This document shows, in pieces, positions 1 to 7,706 of a DNA stretch of 11,805 nt. The notes beneath the pieces are model-generated. The model saw only the letters and a program-made list of their open reading frames with translations. It had not been told where the DNA came from and made no database searches. The stretch lies in NCBI GenBank assembly GCA_003123965.1, contig NNSL01000503.1, positions 1 to 11,805 of the forward strand. Reading direction: 5' to 3'. This stretch comes from Balneolaceae bacterium SMO_bin1 (GTDB taxonomy: Bacteria > Bacteroidota > Rhodothermia > Balneolales > Balneolaceae). A program made the position numbers and the translations under genes. Numbering within the stretch: position 1 is the stretch's first letter; each line of letters starts with the position of its first letter.

Positions 1-23
1 AGTGATTGATAATGTTTTTGTAT

Positions 24-1253
24 TCACCCTGGATGCCTTCGCGCAGGGTACAGTCCGTAGATGTCTTCCCCGTTGTCAACTCCATTTCCGTACATGGTTA
101 CGTTGAAGATCTGCGGGTTGGTTGGTCCGTTTCCGCCAGAGCAGTTATCAGGCTCATCGCATCCGTCATTTTCAAATCCTCGGTTTGCAGGTGTGCCTTC
201 AGTTTGCACGCCTAACCAGAACTGACCGCGACCGGTCCATCCCTGGTCGTAATCGAAGGTATCATCCTGCGCTCCTACGGCAACCAAATACTTTACGTCA
301 ACAGTTCCGCCAAAGAGCTCTATGCCGTCATCAACCGATTGGAAAAGGTTGATGTGGTCGAGCTGCGTGCCGCTTCCTACAGAGTACAGCGTAAGTGCCT
401 GCAGCTCAGAACCGTCGGCGATGCTGTAGCCGGAGTACTCAATGCGAACGTAGCTCAAGCGACCGCTGTCGTCGTCATCTTTAAAATCACCGTTTTCGGC
501 ACCGTATTGCACACCTTCTTCAAGGCCTTCAATTTCGCCCACGCCTCCGGGAACATTATTGCTTGCTTCACCGGCCAGAATAATTCCGCCCCAGCTTGCA
601 ACTTCTTTTCGCTCGGATGTAAATACTACGGGATTTCCGGGCGTACCAATAGCTACCAGTCGGCCGGAAGGACGAGCTTCTGAGAAGTTCTCATCATCAC
701 CGGGCAGGGTAATAATAGTACCAACATCTTCATTATTATTGTTGTGGTAGGTGAAGCTAACTTCTACGCCGGCTTCTACTCGAAGCGTGACACCGGGCAG
801 AATAAAACGAGGGCCGGTAAGCGTAGTATCATTGGCCCAGGTTTGATCTTCGGCAATAACTTCACCGGGAAGATCTTGGTATAGTTGAGGAATTTCAGGA
901 CCGCTTGCAGCCACAGCGAACGTTGCACTTGAAGTTGCAGATAGTCCGTTTGCTTCAACCGTTATGGGACCATCCTGAGCACCCTGAGGTACGGTAACCT
1001 GAAGTTGAGATGCGGTGGCTGATGTTACATCAGCAGTGGCATTACCAGTAAAAGTAACAGTGTTTCCACTCGTAGTGGAGGCAAAACCGGTACCGTTAAT
1101 GGTAACGGTTGCACCTGGCATAGCCGATGTTGGACTAATGGAGGAAATGGCTAAATTCCCTGTATCGTTGCCATTATCATCATCACAGCCGGTGATGATT
1201 AATGCGAGGGCAAGTAACAGTGTACCTGCGAAATAAGTGAAGTTAAATTTCAT
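24..1253 (-). CDS. IPT/TIG-domain surface lipoprotein, frameshifted near the window edge
   Basis: Residues 1-22 form a lipoprotein signal peptide ending in the lipobox I-T-G-C, so Cys23 would be lipidated. The acidic run after it (CDDDNGND) resembles the lipoprotein export signals of Bacteroidota that send lipoproteins to the cell surface. Residues about 36-115 look like one IPT/TIG immunoglobulin-like domain. Residues about 125-400 resemble a repetitive, probably beta-helical domain common in FCB-group lipoproteins, with motifs such as SWGGIILAG (220-228), SYVRIEYSG (267-275), DDGIELFGGTVDVKYL (308-323) and DDTFDYDQGW (330-339). The gene follows the TonB-dependent receptor by 99 bp, suggesting a partner role in ligand capture; the ligand is unknown. 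At Tyr402 the frame runs into the odd tail PARRHPG and stops at 24. Dropping one G of the GGG at 46-48 instead gives LREGIQGEYKNIINH, open to the window edge, so the true protein probably continues outside. The ATG at 1253 is chosen because it sits directly before the signal peptide. Confidence 0.82.
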   Translation of the reverse strand: MKFNFTYFAGTLLLALALIITGCDDDNGNDTGNLAISSISPTSAMPGATVTINGTGFASTTSGNTVTFTGNATADVTSATASQLQVTVPQGAQDGPITVEANGLSATSSATFAVAASGPEIPQLYQDLPGEVIAEDQTWANDTTLTGPRFILPGVTLRVEAGVEVSFTYHNNNNEDVGTIITLPGDDENFSEARPSGRLVAIGTPGNPVVFTSERKEVASWGGIILAGEASNNVPGGVGEIEGLEEGVQYGAENGDFKDDDDSGRLSYVRIEYSGYSIADGSELQALTLYSVGSGTQLDHINLFQSVDDGIELFGGTVDVKYLVAVGAQDDTFDYDQGWTGRGQFWLGVQTEGTPANRGFENDGCDEPDNCSGGNGPTNPQIFNVTMYGNGVDNGEDIYGLYPARRHPG

Positions 1254-1312
1254 AACTGAGTTATTTATGATTGGAGGATTTGAATTAAGGATTTAAGTAT
1301 AACGGGTAGTTT

Positions 1313-1350
1313 TTATGATACTGTTAAACCGATATTCACAAATTGTTACC
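1313..1350. promoter_or_regulatory. Weak 11-bp phased TTA-type repeats between receptor and lipoprotein genes
   Basis: On the plus strand TTATG (1313), TTAAA (1324), TTCAC (1335) and TTACC (1346) begin exactly 11 bp apart. The spacing and the TTA(C/A) core match the stronger array at 4182-4230 upstream of the receptor gene, and both contain the string CTGTTA. Only two of the four copies fit TTA(C/A) exactly, so this could be chance in A/T-rich DNA. If real, it would allow separate control of the lipoprotein gene by the regulator that controls the receptor. I see no clear terminator in the 99 bp between the two genes. Confidence 0.3.
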
Positions 1351-1352
1351 AT

Positions 1353-4112
1353 TTAGAGTGATAGTTTAAGCCCCAGTTCGAATGTTACACCCGGTGCATA
1401 CTTAAAGGTTGTAACTGAACTCTGCTTGTAAGTGCGGGAATCGTTAAGCAGGTTGCTTATTTCCAGGCTCAGATCAACATCACCGAAGCCGTAGTAGTCG
1501 ATTTTCGCTCCCAGGTCGTGAAATGGCTGTTCGTATTCGTCGCCATTCTGCGCGCTTTTGCCCACGGTTACGATGCGCTCACCAAAGGTGTTGTAACTCA
1601 GCGACAGATCCATATTCCAGCTGGGCAGCACATAGAATGCGGCCACATTTACGGTATAAGGAGACTGCCCTACCATGGGCCGGTCTGGGTCGGCTACACG
1701 GTTCAGGTCTTCCTCTTCAGTGGTAGTTTCAGAATAGATATACGATGCGTTTGCTGTAAGCTGTAGCTGCTCGGTAAGATTTTTGCGCGCTTCAACTTCC
1801 ACACCGTACAAGTTTGCACTTGCCGCATTTTTGTAAATCACCTCGTTATTTTCCGTAAAGCGGTAGAACAACCCAATGGGATTTTCGAAGTACTTGTAAA
1901 ATGCGCTCACCGCAAACAGCTCTCCACCTCTTGGGTACGTTTCAAAACGCAGATCATAATTGGTGATGCGCGTACGCTCCAGTTCGGGATTTCCGTACAC
2001 TCTTCGGCCTCCGAAGAAATCAGCAAAGTTGAAGTTTGATATCTCACGAAATTCCGGCCGTGCCAGCGTTCTTGAAAACGCCGCGCGAATATTTGTTTCT
2101 TCCGAGATTTCAAACGTCGCATTCAGCGCTGGCAAGAAGTCGGTATTGTCCAGCTCAGAGGCCTGAATATAATCGGCATCAATGCCCAGTGGTACATCTA
2201 CCGTTTGCACTGATTGTTCAACCCTTCCCCCAATTTCGAATGAAAACCGGTCGAATGGAGACCATTGAGTGCTTAAGTATCCAGCGTAGATTGTTTGATA
2301 TCCGTCGTACCAGTCGGCTTGCAGGTTGCTTTCGGAGGCAAATTGCGTAAGTTCAACCAGCTCCAGCACATTATTCACCACCTGTTGATCGTTAAGGACG
2401 GTGCCGGGAGACTGCGTTGAAACAGATTCATCAAGGAAAGGACCTATTTGATCGCGGTAAGCCAAGCGGCGTGCCGTAAATCGACGATCTTTGATTATGG
2501 CATTTGCTCCAGCTGATACATCAAGAAAGTTTGCAGGCTTAAATTCAAACTTCACCTTCCCGGTATAGTTATTATCCACTTGGTCGGAGAAAAAGTGCCC
2601 GTTATTATCACCAAATTGAGCAAAACTATAGGTGTCGCCCACAAGGTTGTAACGTGTGGTCCGGCGATCGGGTCGCTCACGCATGGCAGAGCTGTATGTT
2701 ACACTACCCGAAAGCGTTGATGACATAAAGTTTTCGAAGTAGCTTTCAGCATTAAGCGTGCTTGAAAAGATGGTACGCCGATCGAAATCTGAAACCGTAA
2801 TACGCGTGGTTCCATTTTGATAAGGTCCCTGCAAAATACTTTTAGAATCGGTAGTAGAGTTAGAGTAAAGCGTTTTGAGACCAATTTTGGTAAGTGGTGA
2901 AGGCTTGGCAAACACATTGAACATACCGCTCAGCTCAGCTGTTTGCGTACCCTGATCCTGATCATAATCGGAGAAGAAAAGCGGGCCCGTTTCCGTAAAG
3001 CTTAAAATAGAACGCTGCACTTTATTTGGCTCAAGATCACGGTTGTACTTATATGAGAAATTGCTCACCACCCCAATTGGCATGGCATCTTCGTTAAACT
3101 GGTTGGCGTAATCAATACTTACGCTCTGCGAGGGAATCGCAGATTTATCCTGATTTATATTCCAATCGTTATGTAATCCTTGAACCACATCAGGGGCAAT
3201 TTGGCGGGTTACCCGCTGGTTGTTTAGAATATTGGGCAGGCTTCGCTTTCCGTTATCATAGCCAAGAAAGTCGGTGTTGCTGCCAGGTGTGGTAAGCGTG
3301 TTATTGAAAGTTGATGTGGTGTTATAGCTGGTTTTGTAGCTTATGGAAAGATTCCGTTCGTCAGGAAATTCACGCGTGGTAATTTGAACAGATCCGCCCG
3401 AAAATTCAGCCGATTGATCGGCAGTGTATGTTTTCTGGACAACTATATTACTAACCAATCCACTTCCGAATAGATCAACCGGTGCTTCTTTTTGATTGGG
3501 ATTAGTTGAAGGTAATTGCGAACCGTTGAGTTCTACGCTGCTGTACCGGTTGCCCAGACCACGAACAAACACGTCTTTACCATTTTGAACGGTCACTCCC
3601 GTAACACGCTTAATAGCCTGGCCAACATCGCTGTCGCCCAGTTTAGATATCTGTTCCGAAGAAATTCCATCTTGCATAGAAACAGCTTTGCGCTGCATGG
3701 AAAGTAAACCAGCCTCACTGCTTCTGTTTACTCCAGCCGTAACTGTAATTTCACCGAGTCCTTGGGTTTCCTGCTGCAGTGACGTATTTATTGTGATAAC
3801 CTCTCCGGCACTAACCTCCACATCTGTAATGACCTTGCGAGCGTAAGATATATAGGTAATTCGCAAAGAATATGTACCGGGTTCAATGCTAATGCTGTAG
3901 TTACCGTCAATATCGGTTGAGGCCCCTTGGGAAGTGCCTACTACTAATACGTTGGCTCCTGGTATGGTTTCACCCGATTCTGCATCTAGAACTTTTCCTG
4001 TGATTTTTCCCTGTTCCGCGTTCTGTGCAACCGCTAATGTGCTGATTGAAACAAAAACAGCAAGAAGAAGAGAAAAATGCCTTAGCTGAGTTTTAATAAT
4101 GTGTGTGTTCAC
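1353..4112 (-). CDS. TonB-dependent outer-membrane receptor
   Basis: An outer-membrane beta-barrel transporter of 919 residues that would import a bound ligand using energy relayed by TonB-ExbB-ExbD. Residues 1-30 are a signal peptide (basic start, hydrophobic stretch, A-V-A-Q). Residues about 36-113 form a carboxypeptidase-regulatory-like domain (GKVLDAESGETIPGANVLV, GNYSISIEPGTYSL). EITVTA (121-126) resembles a TonB box. The plug spans about 130-250, with QAIKRVTGV (165-173), DVFVRGLGNRYSSVELNG (180-197) and SAEFSGGSVQITTREFPDE (234-252). The rest is a barrel rich in aromatic strand ends. It ends in K-L-S-L, not in the aromatic residue usual at barrel C-termini. The start is GTG at 4112: the frame has no ATG between the upstream TAA and the signal peptide, and no good Shine-Dalgarno precedes it. 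The lipoprotein gene follows 99 bp on. No SusD-like gene adjoins, so this is not a classical SusCD pair. Phased repeats upstream suggest response-regulator control. The substrate cannot be read from the sequence. Confidence 0.93.
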   Translation of the reverse strand: MNTHIIKTQLRHFSLLLAVFVSISTLAVAQNAEQGKITGKVLDAESGETIPGANVLVVGTSQGASTDIDGNYSISIEPGTYSLRITYISYARKVITDVEVSAGEVITINTSLQQETQGLGEITVTAGVNRSSEAGLLSMQRKAVSMQDGISSEQISKLGDSDVGQAIKRVTGVTVQNGKDVFVRGLGNRYSSVELNGSQLPSTNPNQKEAPVDLFGSGLVSNIVVQKTYTADQSAEFSGGSVQITTREFPDERNLSISYKTSYNTTSTFNNTLTTPGSNTDFLGYDNGKRSLPNILNNQRVTRQIAPDVVQGLHNDWNINQDKSAIPSQSVSIDYANQFNEDAMPIGVVSNFSYKYNRDLEPNKVQRSILSFTETGPLFFSDYDQDQGTQTAELSGMFNVFAKPSPLTKIGLKTLYSNSTTDSKSILQGPYQNGTTRITVSDFDRRTIFSSTLNAESYFENFMSSTLSGSVTYSSAMRERPDRRTTRYNLVGDTYSFAQFGDNNGHFFSDQVDNNYTGKVKFEFKPANFLDVSAGANAIIKDRRFTARRLAYRDQIGPFLDESVSTQSPGTVLNDQQVVNNVLELVELTQFASESNLQADWYDGYQTIYAGYLSTQWSPFDRFSFEIGGRVEQSVQTVDVPLGIDADYIQASELDNTDFLPALNATFEISEETNIRAAFSRTLARPEFREISNFNFADFFGGRRVYGNPELERTRITNYDLRFETYPRGGELFAVSAFYKYFENPIGLFYRFTENNEVIYKNAASANLYGVEVEARKNLTEQLQLTANASYIYSETTTEEEDLNRVADPDRPMVGQSPYTVNVAAFYVLPSWNMDLSLSYNTFGERIVTVGKSAQNGDEYEQPFHDLGAKIDYYGFGDVDLSLEISNLLNDSRTYKQSSVTTFKYAPGVTFELGLKLSL

Positions 4113-4170
4113 TTTTATGTGCTGATTTGATTTGATCCTTTGTTAACGCCGAAAGGATAACACACACATT

Positions 4171-4230
4171 TTGTAACAGTATTACCGAAGGGTTACGGTT
4201 CTGTTACTCTAAAATTAAGGCAATGTTAAG
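4171..4230. promoter_or_regulatory. Pho-box-like array of 11-bp phased direct repeats
   Basis: On the plus strand TTACC (4182), TTACG (4193), TTACT (4204), TTAAG (4215) and TTAAG (4226) start exactly 11 bp apart, each preceded by A or G; a degenerate TTGTA at 4171 keeps the phase. Read towards the receptor gene the cores are GTAAC-like. Known PhoB/PhoP/OmpR-family operators are direct repeats with an 11-bp period, for example the Escherichia coli Pho box, the Bacillus TTAACA-type repeats and the cyanobacterial CTTAACCT-type repeats. The array ends 59 bp before the receptor start codon. A loose -10-like TGTTAT lies at 4162-4157 (minus strand), downstream of the array, which would suit an activator. 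The 7-bp inverted pair GTAACAG (4173-4179) / CTGTTAC (4201-4207) is also embedded here. The regularity is directly visible; the regulator's identity is inferred. Confidence 0.6.
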
Positions 4231-4285
4231 AGCTGCGGAAAGGAATGGCAGTTACGGAATAGAAGCTAAAAAATAATGAAAGAAG

Positions 4286-4310
4286 AGCAGGAGTTCTTAC
4301 GACTCCTGCT
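4286..4310 (-). terminator. Hairpin terminator overlapping the ftsH stop codon
   Basis: A perfect 9-bp stem AGCAGGAGT (4286-4294) / ACTCCTGCT (4302-4310) encloses a 7-nt loop. In the minus-strand transcript it is followed by CTTCTTTC and then, about 10 nt on, a run of six T (4274-4269). The ftsH stop codon (4297-4299) lies in the loop, so the last codons of ftsH form the upstream arm. The T-run is not immediately adjacent to the stem, so termination may be partial. The hairpin separates ftsH from the receptor transcription unit. Confidence 0.65.
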
Positions 4311-6415
4311 TGGTTTCTTCAGAATCTGAATGATCGTTCTCAGTGTCGTCAGAAGCAGAATCTTCGGTTTGTTCTTTAGAATTGCGCTGACTCTGCCCTT
4401 CAGCTTTTACTTCGGCAGCAATGGCTTCTTTTGATGATCCATTCACCGATTTTTTGGTAAGATTCTGGTCAAAAATTCCCTCAGGGTATTTACCTTCGGG
4501 ATGATCGCCGAGCAGTTCTTTAAGATCGTTATGGTCAAGTACTTCTTTATCGAGCAGCGTTTCAGCCATTTTTTCAAGCTTATCTTTATGCTTGGTCAGC
4601 ACTTCTTTGGTACGTTTATAATTCTGCTCAATAATTTCATTAACGGCCTTATCAATTCGCTCAGAAGTCTGCTCAGAATACTTCTTGTTGAATCCGTAGC
4701 TATTTTCAGGATTCTGAGAATCTTTCAATGAAATATATCCCAGTTCCTTACTCATACCGTATTCGGCAACCATGGCAAAGGCCATATTGGTTATGCGTTC
4801 AAGATCATTTTGCGCACCCGTTGAAATGCGACCAAAGATAATTTCCTCAGCAACGCGTCCGCCCAGAAGTGCACAAATTTTATCATTAAGCTCCTCCGTT
4901 GTCATGAGGAAGCGATCCTCAAGCGGGGTTTGAAGCGTATACCCAAGCGCCGCCAAACCGCGAGGTACAATGCTAACTTTCAATACAGGATCTGTGTGCT
5001 GTAAGTACCAGCCCAAGATTGCATGCCCTGCTTCGTGGAAAGCCACAATTTTACGTTCGTGCGGACTGATAATTTTGTTTTTCTTTTCCAGACCGGCAAT
5101 TACCCGCTCTATTGAGTCTTGAAAATCAATCATCTCAATCATTTCCTTTCCGCGACGCGCAGCCATCAGGGCAGCCTCATTACAAAGGTTAGCCAATTCA
5201 GCTCCGGCAAATCCAGGAGTTTGTGATGCAAGCAGTTTTAAATCAATATTATCATCCATTTTTAACTCTCGGGTATGGACTTTCAACACTTCCATACGGC
5301 CGTTCAAATCCGGCTTATCGATCAATATCTGACGGTCGAAACGTCCGGGACGCAACAAGGCTGAATCGAGCACATCGGGACGGTTGGTGGCAGCCATTAT
5401 TATCACACCCTTATCTGTATTGAACCCGTCCATTTCGTTAAGCAGCTGGTTGAGCGTGTTCTCCCGCTCATCATTCGAGCCCATGGCCATACCTTTCCCC
5501 CGGCTGCGACCAATAGCATCAATTTCATCAATAAAAATAATGCATGGAGCTTTTTCCTTAGCCTGCTTAAACAGATCACGGACCCGTGCAGCACCAACGC
5601 CCACAAACATTTCAACGAAATCAGACCCACTTAGGCTAAAAAATGGTACGTCGGCTTCACCGGCAGTAGCTTTCGCCAGTAATGTCTTTCCGGTACCGGG
5701 AGGTCCAACAAGTAGCACACCTTTGGGCAGCGTACCGCCAAGTTTGGTATATTTTTGGGGGTTTTGCAGAAACTGAACAATTTCCTCAACTTCCGTTTTT
5801 GCTTCTTCAAGCCCGGCCACATCTTTAAATGACACTTGGTTTTCTTTCTGCTTGTCGTAAAGTGATGCTTTATTTTTGCCGATATTCAATACCTGCTGGC
5901 CCGGATTCATTTTGCGGAAAATGAAGATCCAAAATGCAATCGCCAACCCTATGGGGATCAGCCAGATCAATATACCGTTCAACCAGCTTTCTTCGATTCG
6001 CACATCATACACCACATTGTTTTCATCTAGAAGGGGTCGGATCTCATCCCCTTCAAGCATGGTAGTATTAAACTTATTTGTAGTCTCCGTTTCGGTGAGT
6101 GCCCACTGGTTTTCAGGCTGATTTTGCTGAACAATCCCTTCTTCTACAGCCTTTTCAGAATAAGTACCTGTAACGTCAGTCCCATTAGTGATGGTAATTT
6201 CTTCAACGAACCCTTTTTTCCACGTAGCTTAGAAATTCGCTGTACTTAAGACTGCCACCAGCCTGCCCACCCATAAAATATACCTGGATACCGAGTAAGG
6301 CTAAGATTAGTACTACATAAATCCACATGGGAAACCGAGGGGAATCTTTCTTTTCACCTTCTTTTTTCCCCGATCCAAAAGAGTTGTTATTGCTTGATTT
6401 GTTTTGTTCAGACAT
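4297..6415 (-). CDS. ftsH: FtsH ATP-dependent zinc metalloprotease, frameshifted at codon 68
   Basis: A membrane-anchored hexameric AAA+ protease that degrades misfolded membrane proteins and selected cytoplasmic regulators. Restoring the frame by removing one A from the A6 run at 6214-6219 gives 705 residues, normal for the family in this group. In that numbering: charged cytoplasmic start 1-29; first membrane helix about 30-50; periplasmic domain about 52-143; second helix about 145-166; Walker A GPPGTGKT 237-244; pore loop FVG 270-272; Walker B IIFIDE 292-297; second region of homology about 341-361 with R-P-G-R-F-D-R; zinc site HEAGH 460-464; third zinc ligand Asp537 in [10 protein letters not shown]. 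The last 40 or so residues are acidic and Ser/Glu-rich. As written, one frame runs 6415-6203 and ends in RVR-stop, while the second has its first ATG only at 6060, inside the periplasmic domain, and would lack the first membrane helix. All catalytic residues are intact. Because ftsH is usually indispensable, a sequence error is more likely than a true break. Confidence 0.93.
6203..6415 (-). pseudogene. ftsH: 5' fragment of ftsH, out of frame with the main body
   Basis: This 70-codon frame encodes the FtsH amino terminus: a Ser/Asn/Lys-rich cytoplasmic tail, one hydrophobic helix (about residues 30-50) and the start of the periplasmic domain ([13 protein letters not shown]). After Lys67 it reads R-V-R and stops. 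Without the extra A of the run at 6214-6219, the sequence continues [11 protein letters not shown] straight into the main ftsH frame. It should not be read as a separate small membrane protein. The ATG at 6415 is the natural ftsH start, 169 bp after the thiL stop; no strong Shine-Dalgarno is visible. Confidence 0.85.
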
Positions 6416-6584
6416 TGAATATTGTTGTTAAACGCTAATTGGCAATGATTACAATATACGGGAAATATTCGTTCTCTGCGTACCTTGCACGAGCATTTTA
6501 TTCAACTTCTTGCCAAAAATGCTGTTAATAAATTCGTACTGTATGTTTAACGTTGGCAGGCATTATTTATTGGCGAATAGATAT

Positions 6585-7616
6585 TTATCGTTCTTCAAAC
6601 TGAACCATATCACCTTCCGCAGTTTGCATTCGAACGCCTTCGTCACGGCCCGTTATTTTACCAATGACAGTTACGTCATTAAATAACTCAGAATGTTTAT
6701 TAATCGTTTTCTCGGGTAGGGTAAATAATAATTCTAAATCCTCACCGCCGTACAGAGCATATTTATCTACGTCCTCTTTCATTTCATCGGCAACCGATCT
6801 GGTGTCCAGCGCAATCGGCAAAGCTGCTTGATAAATATGGGCGCCGAAGCCAGATGATTCTGTCAGTTGTTTTAATTCGCTTACTAAGCCCTGGGTAATG
6901 TCAATCATTGCATGAGGCTGAATTTCATGTTCATATAAAAGGTCAATCAAATCAACCCGGGCCGAAGGTAGTAACTGCCGTTTCACTACATATTCGTACC
7001 CTTCCAATTCGGGCTGGAAAGAATTTTCATCTTCGTTTTCCTTCCAAAAATCTTTTTCGCGCATTAAGACACGCAAACCCGCTATAGCGCCACCTAAATC
7101 ACCCGTGATACATATAGCATCGTCCTGTCTTGCACCACTGCGATAGGTTATTTTTTGGTCGTTGACCGAACCGGTACAGCTAATGCTTATTGATAACGTT
7201 TGGTGTGCAGCTGTTAAATCACCACCTACAATTTGGATGTTATAGTCTTCACCAGCGGCATAAATACCTTTGTAAATTTGTTTGAGCATATCCACTGACA
7301 GTTTATTTGGTACTGCCAGATTAACGAGAGCAACATCGGGGTAGCCGTTCATGGCGTAAATATCACTCACTGTAGAAGACAACACCTTATAACCAAGGTG
7401 ATGAAGCGGCATATACGTCAGATCAAAATCAACCCCTTCCATAAAGGTTTCGGAGGTCAGCAGGTTGTATTCATCCTTATTAGTTGAAATGACTGCTGCA
7501 TCGTCACCGATCCCTTTTTTTACGTGCTCATGGGAAACAGTGGACTGCTCGGTCAACTCCTTGATTAATTCAAATCGACCAATGGATTGTATACTTCTGA
7601 ATTCTGATTTATCCAT
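6585..7616 (-). CDS. thiL: Thiamine-monophosphate kinase
   Basis: Phosphorylates thiamine monophosphate to thiamine diphosphate with ATP in the cytoplasm, the last step of cofactor synthesis. From the ATG at 7616 the protein is 343 residues, usual for ThiL. Family motifs in order: GIGDDAAV (35-42), VSDIYAMNG (83-91; the usual form is xSDIxAMG), IVGGDLT (129-135; usually VGGDTT), TGDLGGAIAGL (171-181), MIDITQGL (237-244; usually IDISDGL) and YGGEDLELLF (289-298). The Asp-to-Gln change in the ISDGL motif is a deviation. I prefer ATG 7616 to an in-frame GTG at 7652 because the latter lies inside the exb terminator hairpin and would add a non-conserved AFFINNY-type extension; the family normally begins close to the SIGRFELI segment. 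ftsH follows after 169 bp and could be co-transcribed. Confidence 0.93.
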   Translation of the reverse strand: MDKSEFRSIQSIGRFELIKELTEQSTVSHEHVKKGIGDDAAVISTNKDEYNLLTSETFMEGVDFDLTYMPLHHLGYKVLSSTVSDIYAMNGYPDVALVNLAVPNKLSVDMLKQIYKGIYAAGEDYNIQIVGGDLTAAHQTLSISISCTGSVNDQKITYRSGARQDDAICITGDLGGAIAGLRVLMREKDFWKENEDENSFQPELEGYEYVVKRQLLPSARVDLIDLLYEHEIQPHAMIDITQGLVSELKQLTESSGFGAHIYQAALPIALDTRSVADEMKEDVDKYALYGGEDLELLFTLPEKTINKHSELFNDVTVIGKITGRDEGVRMQTAEGDMVQFEER

Positions 7617-7631
7617 ATAGTTATTAATAAA

Positions 7632-7676
7632 AAAGGCAGGTGCCTGTTCCACTAAAAGTGGCAGACACTTGCCTTT
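7632..7676 (-). terminator. Rho-independent terminator of the exbB-exbD operon
   Basis: A 15-position outer stem pairs 7676-7662 with 7646-7632 in the minus-strand transcript, with one mismatch and one G-U pair. It continues, after a 2-nt bulge, into a 5-bp inner stem (7661-7657 / 7653-7649) with a 3-nt loop. The stem base is followed by six T (7634-7629, partly paired). It lies 31 bp after the exbD2 stop and ends about a dozen bases before the thiL ATG, so thiL must rely on read-through or on a promoter close by. A TAGATTTA at 7688-7681 (minus strand) resembles the Bacteroidota -7 element TAnnTTTG. Confidence 0.8.
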
Positions 7677-7706
7677 AAATTAAATCTAAAACGAGAATAA
7701 TGGCGT

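Noticed and set aside
5384..5776. 130-codon open frame on the plus strand inside ftsH
   Set aside because: It is antisense to the conserved AAA+ domain, has no recognisable protein features and is explained by the codon pattern of ftsH.
6211..6220. Programmed -1 frameshift on an A-AAA-AAG slippery heptamer in ftsH
   Set aside because: The phase is wrong: the ribosome reads GAA-AAA-AGG, and joining the frames needs +1 or -2, not -1. A homopolymer length error is simpler.
6493..6522. Inverted repeat GCATTTT / AAAATGC between thiL and ftsH as a terminator
   Set aside because: Only 7 A/T-rich pairs with a 16-nt loop and no T-run following; probably chance.
7617..7652. GTG at 7652 as the thiL start, giving a 355-residue protein
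   Set aside because: It lies within the terminator hairpin and adds a non-conserved hydrophobic extension; ATG 7616 fits the family start better.
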